This document shows positions 15,028-21,917 of a stretch of 64,000 nt of DNA, one piece after another. The first letter of the stretch is position 1; each line of letters starts with the position of its first letter. Made by a program: the position numbers and the translations under genes. The notes beneath the pieces were generated by a model, which saw nothing but the letters and a program-made list of their open reading frames with translations, had not been told where the DNA came from and did not search any database. The stretch is from Flavobacterium ammoniigenes (GTDB lineage Bacteria; Bacteroidota; Bacteroidia; Flavobacteriales; Flavobacteriaceae), in assembly GCF_020886055.1 (NCBI RefSeq), contig NZ_AP025184.1:124001-188000 (forward strand), given 5' to 3'.

Positions 15028-17586
15028 ATGGCACTCAAAAGAAAACTAATATACATTGACGAAAAAGACGTAACCGATAAAATTGAAAAATATTCGTATA
15101 AAGGTGACAGATGCGTTATTGTTTTCAAAAACAACAGCCAAGAATTTTCTTATGGCAAAAACAAAGTAAAAATTGTAAAGACAGCATTAAGTGGAGATAA
15201 AGCTTTTGTCCTTTTTAAATACTTAAAGGAAATTGCTGGCGCAATTAGACTAACAAAAGAAGAAAGCGAGAGTATATTATCAAAAAATTATGATAGCATT
15301 TCTGAAATTCCCGAAGACTGTATTCTTTCAAGTTTTTTAAATGGTACTTTACCTCCAAGTAATAACAATTCTGTTAATCCTGATTTTTTTCCATTCGGCT
15401 TTAATTTAAGTCAGCGAAATGCTGTGAATACAGCATTTTCTAATAATTTAAGTGTAATTGAAGGTCCCCCTGGCACAGGAAAAACACAAACCATTTTGAA
15501 TATTATAGCTAACGCCGTTTTAAATGGACAAAGTGTTGCTGTTGTGTCAAGTAATAACTCTGCAACAAAAAATGTTTATGAAAAGCTCGAAAAGAATGGT
15601 ATTGAATTTATAGCTGCACTTCTTGGGAATTCCCAAAATAAGCAAGAGTTTATCGCCACACAAAAGGAAATACCCGATTTATCGAAATTCAACTTAACCA
15701 ATATACAAAAGACCGAAATAAAAGAAAAAGCCTCAACGCTTGTTACTCAACTTTCTGAAAATCTTGATAAGAAAAACGAATTGGCAACTTTAAAATTACA
15801 AATTGACAACTTCAAAACAGAATACGCACACTTCAAAGAAACTCATAAAGCCAAAACAAAAAAAAATGTAGAATTCAAAAAGAATATCACATCTGAAAAA
15901 ATACTGGAATTATGGGTTTCTTTAGAAATAGTTGGAAAAAATCAAAAAAAAATAAACTTTATCAAAAGGTTTATTTATCGGCTAAAATACGGAATTAGGG
16001 ATAAAGCTTTCTACACAAATACACTTGATAAGATGATTTTCATTTGTCAGTCTAAATATTATCCAACCAAAATTCGTGAACTCTCAAATAGGATAGAATT
16101 TTTGGAACATTCTCTGAAAAATTTTGCATTTGACAGCAAAATGAAAGAATACACAGAAATATCAATGCAACTTCTCAAAGCAGAATTAAGCAAACGATAC
16201 AATCAGCAAAAGCGGGAACCATATACCATTTCAGAGCTTCGTAGTAAATCAAGCGAGTTTATCAAAGATTATCCTGTTATTATGAGCACAACTTTCTCAA
16301 TAAGGCAGAGTTTATCAGATAAATTTTTATATGACTATGTAATTATTGACGAAGCTTCGCAAGTTGATTTAGCAACGGGAGCTCTTGCTTTGTCCTGTGC
16401 CAAGCGAGCAGTGATTGTTGGAGATACTAAGCAATTACCAAATGTAGTGACAAAAGAAATTAAAATAGAAACAGATACTATTTTTAATTCTTACAAATTG
16501 AAAAAACAATATTGTTATTCAAATTACAGCTTGCTATCTTCTATTCTTGAATTACTCCCAACTGTCCCAAAGACACTTTTGAAGGAACACTATCGTTGCC
16601 ACCCAAAAATCATAGAATTTTGTAACAAAAAATTTTATGATAACCAACTTATTGTCCATACAGAATATACAACCAAACGTCAACCACTTATCGTTTACAA
16701 AACACCACAAGGAAATCACGCGAGAGAACTGATGAACCAAAGGCAAATAGATATCATAAAGGAGGAAATTATGCCCAATGAAAAACTTGAAAATGTAGAT
16801 TTAGGTATAGTTACACCTTATCGTAATCAGACAAACGCATTACAAACAACATTTCATGGAACTTCGATAAAAGCAGATACCGTTGATAAATTTCAAGGCA
16901 GAGAAAATGACGTTATCATACTTTCAACCGTTGATAATGTAATTTCAGATTTTACAGACAATCCTAATCGTTTAAATGTAGCTGTTTCCAGAGCTATTGA
17001 ACAACTTATATTGGTTGTCAATGGAAATGAAAGTGAAAATGACAACAACATTTCTGATTTAATAAAGTTTATTGAATACAACAATTTCTCTATTGTTCAA
17101 AGCGAGTTAAACTCAATTTTTGATTTGTTATATAAAGGTTACGAAGAAGAGCGAGCAAAAATTATTCGCAAGACAGGCAAAGTTTCGGAGTTTGACAGCG
17201 AAAATTTAATGTTTGGTCTAATTAAAGAAGTTTTAGCAGATGAGAAGTTCTTGAAATATGACGTTATTCCACATTTCCCAATTAATCAGCTTATCAAAGA
17301 TTTTTCTAAGTTAGACGAACAAGAAACTAAATTCGCATCAAACCCATTAACCCATTTAGACTTTTTGATATATAACAAACTTGGCAAAATACCTATACTT
17401 GGAATAGAAGTAGATGGATTTGAATTCCATAAACTAGGAACACAACAATCGAGGAGAGATAAAATGAAAGACGGAATTTTAGACAAATATAATTTCCCTA
17501 TTTTGCGTTTTAATACAAATGAAAGCAACGAGAAAGAAAAATTAAAGAACAAGTTAAATGAATTAAAATCAGCAAAATGTATCTAG
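15028..17586 (+). CDS. SF1 (UPF1/DNA2-type) helicase with C-terminal Vsr/DUF2726-like nuclease domain
   Basis: An 852-aa fusion. After ~130 N-terminal residues comes an SF1B helicase core: Walker A GPPGTGKTQT near residue 147, Walker B IIDEASQ near 440, motif IV/V region EHYRCHPKIIEFC near 518, and NVAVSRA (motif VI) near 650. A coiled-coil insertion occupies about 225-300. The C-terminus has a small endonuclease-like fold with D778 in HLDFLIYN and E794/D796 in GIEVDGFEFH, as in Vsr/DUF559/DUF2726-type nucleases. Helicase-nuclease fusions of this kind occur in anti-phage systems. It is a single-gene cassette that starts 59 bp after the crossover of site 5. Confidence 0.85.
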   Translation: MALKRKLIYIDEKDVTDKIEKYSYKGDRCVIVFKNNSQEFSYGKNKVKIVKTALSGDKAFVLFKYLKEIAGAIRLTKEESESILSKNYDSISEIPEDCILSSFLNGTLPPSNNNSVNPDFFPFGFNLSQRNAVNTAFSNNLSVIEGPPGTGKTQTILNIIANAVLNGQSVAVVSSNNSATKNVYEKLEKNGIEFIAALLGNSQNKQEFIATQKEIPDLSKFNLTNIQKTEIKEKASTLVTQLSENLDKKNELATLKLQIDNFKTEYAHFKETHKAKTKKNVEFKKNITSEKILELWVSLEIVGKNQKKINFIKRFIYRLKYGIRDKAFYTNTLDKMIFICQSKYYPTKIRELSNRIEFLEHSLKNFAFDSKMKEYTEISMQLLKAELSKRYNQQKREPYTISELRSKSSEFIKDYPVIMSTTFSIRQSLSDKFLYDYVIIDEASQVDLATGALALSCAKRAVIVGDTKQLPNVVTKEIKIETDTIFNSYKLKKQYCYSNYSLLSSILELLPTVPKTLLKEHYRCHPKIIEFCNKKFYDNQLIVHTEYTTKRQPLIVYKTPQGNHARELMNQRQIDIIKEEIMPNEKLENVDLGIVTPYRNQTNALQTTFHGTSIKADTVDKFQGRENDVIILSTVDNVISDFTDNPNRLNVAVSRAIEQLILVVNGNESENDNNISDLIKFIEYNNFSIVQSELNSIFDLLYKGYEEERAKIIRKTGKVSEFDSENLMFGLIKEVLADEKFLKYDVIPHFPINQLIKDFSKLDEQETKFASNPLTHLDFLIYNKLGKIPILGIEVDGFEFHKLGTQQSRRDKMKDGILDKYNFPILRFNTNESNEKEKLKNKLNELKSAKCI

Positions 17587-17593
17587 ATGAAGT

Positions 17594-17729
17594 ACTTTCA
17601 GCGGTTTTGAAAATGCAAATGAAATACTTCAATGAAAGTTTAATATAAGGCTGAATTTTAAAGTGCTAATATCGAAATTTCATTTAAATATCCGACATTT
17701 AATACGCAAAAGTGAGCGGTGATTTTACC
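17594..17729 (+). repeat. Degenerate attC-like site 6
   Basis: The left part CTTTCAGCGGTTTTGAAAA resembles the common TAACAGCNGTTTTGCAAAA. The right part TACGCAAAAGTGAGCGG ends TTTTACC where intact sites have CGTTACC. Both crossover triplets are altered, so the site is probably no longer recombinogenic. It holds the spacer between the helicase and the DUF4238 gene. Confidence 0.45.
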
Positions 17730-17744
17730 AAACCATGAAGAAAA

Positions 17745-18815
17745 ATGACAGATAAGAAGAATCAACATTACATTCCGAAATTCTATTTGAGGAAATTTTC
17801 AATTGAAAATAACGAAAGGCAAATCGGTGTATTTAATATAGATAATAAAATATTTATTCAAAAAGGCAAACTCAAAACCCAAGGTTCAAAAAATTTCTTT
17901 TATGGACAGGACGGTGTAATTGAAGACCATTTATCTGAAATAGAAGGGCATTTAGCTAAAACTTTAAAGAATTTAATTGCTGATAATAAGGTTCCAAAAA
18001 AACTTTCAAATGAACATATTAATCTTTTACTTTTTATTGTTCTAACCGATTTAAGAAATCCCGTTATGATAGGTTTAATGAGAGAATCATTACAACAAGT
18101 AAGAAACCATATCAATGAACTTGACCCAAATGCAAATCTCGATAAATTTGTTCCTAATCTGACTCATGAAGATGCAATTAAATTGTCACTCAGTAATATA
18201 CCCGAAGTCTTGAATGAAATCACAGATTTAGAATTTAAAATCCTGACAAATACAACAAATAAACCATTCATAACATCAGATTTTCCAATAGTTAAATACA
18301 ATCAGTATCTAGAATTAAAAAAATGGATCGGCTCTAAATCTGGATATAGTTTGGATGGACTTCAAATATTTATTCCAATAACATCTGAATTAATTTTGGT
18401 TTTTTATGATTCCTCAATATACAAAGCTGGTTTTAAAAAACAAAAAAACATTAACATCACTGAGGAGAGCGATGTAAACAGTCTAAATATTTTACAATTT
18501 GTAAACTGTTTAGGGACGATATACTTCAATGAGAGAGCTAATGAAAGCTATATTAGATATCTTGATTCAATAGCAAATAAATTTACTCGTGCTAATTCAG
18601 CAAAATCAAGTTTAAGCTTTCTATTTAAAGATGGGGTTGATACAAAATTACTAATTAAAGAAGGGAAGAATAATTTAATTGTAATGGGGTCAACTGATGT
18701 TGAAACTAAATTAAAGTTAACCTTTATGAAAATACATTCAAATGGGAAAGTAAAAAAATTAAATAATTCTATGGCACAACTTAGAAAACATTCACAAAAA
18801 TTAAGTAAATTATAA
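17745..18815 (+). CDS. DUF4238-domain protein
   Basis: 356 aa. The opening QHYIPKFYLRKFS (residues 7-19) is the hallmark of DUF4238, a family of unknown biochemical function with a conserved N-terminal His-Tyr-Pro element and a mixed alpha/beta body. A helical region LLFIVLTDLRNP (about 91-102) and the strand PFITSDFPIVKYN (about 177-189) follow the family plan. No membrane segment or signal is seen. It lies after a degenerate attC-like spacer, so it is probably an old cassette. DUF4238 proteins recur in mobile and defence islands; an activity cannot be assigned. Confidence 0.82.
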   Translation: MTDKKNQHYIPKFYLRKFSIENNERQIGVFNIDNKIFIQKGKLKTQGSKNFFYGQDGVIEDHLSEIEGHLAKTLKNLIADNKVPKKLSNEHINLLLFIVLTDLRNPVMIGLMRESLQQVRNHINELDPNANLDKFVPNLTHEDAIKLSLSNIPEVLNEITDLEFKILTNTTNKPFITSDFPIVKYNQYLELKKWIGSKSGYSLDGLQIFIPITSELILVFYDSSIYKAGFKKQKNINITEESDVNSLNILQFVNCLGTIYFNERANESYIRYLDSIANKFTRANSAKSSLSFLFKDGVDTKLLIKEGKNNLIVMGSTDVETKLKLTFMKIHSNGKVKKLNNSMAQLRKHSQKLSKL

Positions 18816-18830
18816 AAACACTAATAATCT

Positions 18831-18955
18831 ACGCAAAAGTCAATTTGGGCACTTGGCTTATTTTGTAATTGATTTTGTGTTTGAAGGGTTTGATAAACAC
18901 CTAAAGTAAACTTTATTTTTTTTCCAATTAGTTCAAGCCTAAAAATTGTAGTAGC
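18831..18955 (+). repeat. Strongly degenerate attC-like spacer 7
   Basis: CTACGCAAAAGTCAATTTGG with GGCACTTGGC on the left, and TTCAAGCCTAAAAATTGTAG on the right, recall the common arms (GCAAAAGC..GGGC and CAAAGCCC..AAACGTTA). No intact crossover triplet remains. The call rests on position and length as much as on sequence. Confidence 0.3.
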
Positions 18956-18972
18956 TATAATAAAAACACCAA

Positions 18973-19734
18973 ATGAAAATAACCGAATTTAACGGCGAAT
19001 TATTCAAAGATTTCATTGAAATTGTTCATCGAACAATGAAAGAAATACATAACCATCCCGAATATAACCTAAGCAAAAACAATTATAATTTACTAAGTCA
19101 CGAAGGAAAATATGCTGATAAAGTCTTTAGCATTTATTCTAAAATAACAGAAGTTAAAGAAGATTTGAGAAAAATTGAAATTTTTCTTCGTCGTTTTCCA
19201 TTAAAAAAATTTTATGAAGAAAACGAAATTTCTCATTTAGATTATATTAAATATCATACCGAAGTTTTCTATCACAAATCTAATACACTTTTAGATTTGT
19301 TTAAATTAATGGTAAATGAAGTTTATGAGCTTGGATATTCTGAAAAAAAATGTACTTGGGGAAACTTAATAAAATCCGAAATAGTTAAAGAAACATTGTC
19401 AATAAAAGTAATAGAATTTTATCATAAAAGTTTTAAGCATATTATTGAAGCTAGAAATTTTAATACCCATCGTGGAATATTTAAAGATTCCGAAAAAGAC
19501 GATATTCAAAGTTCAATGATAATTTACAAAAATTCAGAAAAATTCAATATAGAAATAGGAGATGACTTCAGAAAAATGATGCCTAAATTTTATTTAGAAT
19601 ATAAACTTAAAAAATATAAAAATGACAAATTATTGTACATCAAAAGCGGTAATAATGTCGCAGAACAATACATTAATTTTTTTATGAATGTAACTATTCC
19701 TGAATTTTTAAAAAGAGCAAAAGAAAAACAATAA
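18973..19734 (+). CDS. HEPN-like protein (Cthe_2314-type), possible RNase toxin
   Basis: A 253-aa, mostly helical protein. It has a motif R161-N-F-N-T-H166 (RNFNTH), an Rx4H signature of HEPN ribonucleases, within helix EARNFNTHRGIF. A preceding helical block with FYHKSNTLLDLFKLMVNEVY resembles Cthe_2314-like HEPN proteins. HEPN proteins commonly cut RNA in toxin-antitoxin and abortive-infection systems. No antitoxin nucleotidyltransferase (MNT) gene is adjacent, so it would have to act alone or be controlled by its own sensing region. It is the last gene of the array; its downstream site is truncated. Confidence 0.65.
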   Translation: MKITEFNGELFKDFIEIVHRTMKEIHNHPEYNLSKNNYNLLSHEGKYADKVFSIYSKITEVKEDLRKIEIFLRRFPLKKFYEENEISHLDYIKYHTEVFYHKSNTLLDLFKLMVNEVYELGYSEKKCTWGNLIKSEIVKETLSIKVIEFYHKSFKHIIEARNFNTHRGIFKDSEKDDIQSSMIIYKNSEKFNIEIGDDFRKMMPKFYLEYKLKKYKNDKLLYIKSGNNVAEQYINFFMNVTIPEFLKRAKEKQ

Positions 19735-19775
19735 CGGCTACTTAAAGCAATTTCAAGAAATGACGAGGCACACAA
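19729..19775 (+). repeat. Left half of an attC-like site, truncated
   Basis: CAATAACGGCTACTTAAAGC, then AATTTCAAGAAATGACGAGGC, matches the left arm of the other sites, and of site 3 in particular (TTTCATGAAAT then GCGGGGC). No matching right arm is found before the IS1 transposase. The array therefore appears broken here, perhaps by insertion or deletion around the IS. Positions 19776-19938 hold no gene that I can see. Confidence 0.45.
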
Positions 19776-19938
19776 ATTAAACTATAGGGATTGAAATATA
19801 TAGAGACCCTATAACTGTCTCTATAAACAAAACTGAACTTTTGACTTTTGATATGTCCTTCAAAAAATTAATAATAGATTTAAGGTTAAATTTTTTAATA
19901 AATCTATACTTTATTTATTTAGATTTAAATAATAAAAA

Positions 19939-20637
19939 CTACAACCAAAAATAAATCCTTAACACTGCATTGAGTACAAGCAAACTTTTGGAAAAACAAA
20001 TTGACCTTCTATTGAGGCGTTTTAATTGAGTACGGAGGCTCAGGTTTTTTCTTTCAATTCTATTAGTTCCAAAGCGAGTGACTTTATGAATAGTGTTGTG
20101 AATTAAAAATTTGTAGTGAATCAACCCATCAGTATAAATCCTTTTGGGATTGGAAAGTATTACGGTTTTAATGACTTGATTGAGTGTTTTCTTTGTTCTT
20201 GAACCAACAGCAAAACTAATTACATTTTTGTTGATTCGATCTAAAGCATATACAATCCAAATTACTTTGCCTTTATGCCGTAAAAAAGTTCTCATCTCAT
20301 CTACTTCATAGATTTGACCCGAACTAATGGGTGGCGATTGAACTCCTTTAGAGATAAATACTATCCTTTTTAGTAAAGTGGAGGTAGAGATACCTAAAAC
20401 TCTAGCAATACTTCTAATTCCCATTCCTTCTTTAATTAGCGTTATGATATTGGCATTGATTTCTTTACGACAACCCTCACTTGTATAAAAATCGATACAT
20501 CGTTTCGTGCACGTTTTACAATAAAATTGTTGTTTTTGGTTAGCAGTAAACCCATTTTTAATAAGTGTAGGAGCAGTACAATGAGGGCAAATTTTAGTAT
20601 CACTAATTTTGATACACGAGGACTGATGAAAAGTCAT
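19939..20637 (-). CDS. IS1-family transposase
   Basis: A 232-aa single-frame IS1-type transposase. An N-terminal zinc ribbon (CPHC at about 18-21, YCKTC near 40) and a helix-turn-helix (IRSIARVLGISTSTLLKR) are followed by the DDE core: D in YEVDEMRTF, D in RIYTDGL, E in NRIERKNL. The protein appears intact. Classical IS1 needs a frameshift between insA and insB; here both parts are in one frame, as in many Bacteroidota members. Confidence 0.9.
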   Translation of the reverse strand: MTFHQSSCIKISDTKICPHCTAPTLIKNGFTANQKQQFYCKTCTKRCIDFYTSEGCRKEINANIITLIKEGMGIRSIARVLGISTSTLLKRIVFISKGVQSPPISSGQIYEVDEMRTFLRHKGKVIWIVYALDRINKNVISFAVGSRTKKTLNQVIKTVILSNPKRIYTDGLIHYKFLIHNTIHKVTRFGTNRIERKNLSLRTQLKRLNRRSICFSKSLLVLNAVLRIYFWL

Positions 20638-20665
20638 TTTAGAAGATTTAAGAGAAACTAAATAT

Positions 20666-20698
20666 ACAAAAGGAGAGACATACAGCCTCTCCTTTTGT
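20666..20698. terminator. IS-internal hairpin upstream of the transposase
   Basis: A perfect 12-bp stem, ACAAAAGGAGAG (20666-20677) with CTCTCCTTTTGT (20687-20698), and a 9-nt loop. It lies between the IS end and the transposase start, so it can block transcription entering from outside the element. The same hairpin is present in the decayed copy near 21803-21835. Confidence 0.6.
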
Positions 20699-21059
20699 AA
20701 AATAAATTAACTTAAACATTGATTATCAATATAGTAACATATTGATTTGGAGTCATCACTAATTTTGATACATTACCGTGGTAAAGGGGCAATGCTTCAT
20801 TAGAATAGGATAAGTTAGGTTAGTACGATTTGGAAACTATGGTGTAATGACTCAATAGCAGATAACAATAACAGAAATAAAAATGCCATCAAGAATACAC
20901 ATTTACAAATTTTGAAAACAATAAGGAGAATTCCAATTCGTATTAAAGCTAAATAATTCCATATAGGACTAAATGCTAGAAAGTTAGTTTTCAATCCCTT
21001 TTTTTTGTAAAATTGTATTCCCCTCAATGATACTAATGAATACTAATTTGTAATGAAAT

Positions 21060-21347
21060 ATGGTTCCAAACGTCTTAAAATCAATTCGATTAGCTAGAAT
21101 TGAAAAAAACCACACCCAAGAATTTATTGCTACAAAACTAAGCTTAACCCAAAGTTATTATGCTAAAATTGAAAGAGGTAATGCTAAACTTACTTTAGTT
21201 ATGTTTCTCCAACTCTTAGATATTTTAGAGCTTGATTGTGTCGATTTTTTTAAACAATTAAAAAAGAAAAATCACAAACGATGTAATTGTGGGTGCCAAA
21301 GAGAAAGGTTAAACCCTAAAAAAATAAGTGGAAATCACTATACATAA
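21060..21347 (+). CDS. Small XRE-family DNA-binding regulator
   Basis: 95 aa with a Cro/C1 helix-turn-helix: ARIEKNHTQEFIATKLSLTQ with YYAKIERGNAKLT (about residues 12-45), followed by LLDILELD. An unusual Cys/His/Arg-rich tail (HKRCNCGCQRER) could bind metal. It stands alone between an intact IS1 and a decayed IS1 copy, so it may be resident or carried cargo. Its targets are unknown. Confidence 0.8.
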   Translation: MVPNVLKSIRLARIEKNHTQEFIATKLSLTQSYYAKIERGNAKLTLVMFLQLLDILELDCVDFFKQLKKKNHKRCNCGCQRERLNPKKISGNHYT

Positions 21348-21518
21348 TATTATAAAATTAATCTATAGAGGCTATCTAATGGTAAATTATTATTAAGTAA
21401 TTTTAATTTTATGGCAATAATTAGATTGTATTAAATATTATTAATTGACTTACTTGATGTTTTTTTTCATATAAAAAATGCCATTAAAAAGAAATTCAAT
21501 TGATAATTCTGGAACCAC

Positions 21519-21914
21519 GCTTCTATTTTCCATTCCTTCTTTAATTAGCATTATGATATTGGTATTGATTTCTTTACGACAACCCTTACTTGTATAAAAA
21601 TCAATACACCGTTTCGTTCACATTTTACAAAAAATTGTTGTTTTTGGTTAGCAGCAAACCCTTTATAAATAAGTGTAGGAACAGCACAATGAGGGCAAAT
21701 TTTGGTATCACTAATTTTGACTCGAGCTTTTGCGAACTGAACGAAGTTATACACGATGACTGGTGAAAAGCCATTTTAGAAGATTTAAGAGAAACTAAAT
21801 ATACAAAAGGAGAGACATACAGCCTCTCCTTTTGTAAAATAATTTGACTTAAGTTTTGATTGTCAATATAATAGCTTGATCAATTTAATCTATCACTAAT
21901 TTTGATACATTACC
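21519..21914 (-). pseudogene. Decayed copy of the IS1 element (transposase 5' part and end)
   Basis: Positions 21519-21914 match the N-terminal third of the neighbouring transposase plus its upstream hairpin and terminal sequence. There are point changes, at least one frame-breaking indel, and a ~30-bp foreign insertion near 21720-21750. The conserved end stops 3 bp before the stop codon of the sensor kinase. The remaining gap 21348-21518 holds no recognisable gene. Confidence 0.8.
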
Positions 21915-21917
21915 TTA

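Larger units (their letters stand above)
19939..20777 (-). mobile_element. IS1-family insertion sequence, one end recognisable
   Basis: The transposase (19939-20637), an upstream hairpin and the terminal sequence reading GGTAATGTATCAAAATTAG (minus strand, from 20777) form the element. The same terminal sequence ends a second, decayed copy at 21914, and the two copies diverge right after it, which fixes this end. A matching inverted end on the transposase-stop side is not found between 19735 and 19938, so that end may be lost. Confidence 0.75.

Noticed and set aside
20815..21027. 70-aa hydrophobic minus-strand ORF upstream of the XRE gene
   Set aside because: It could be a small membrane protein, but there is no coupling, no family resemblance and no supporting context, so it was not annotated.
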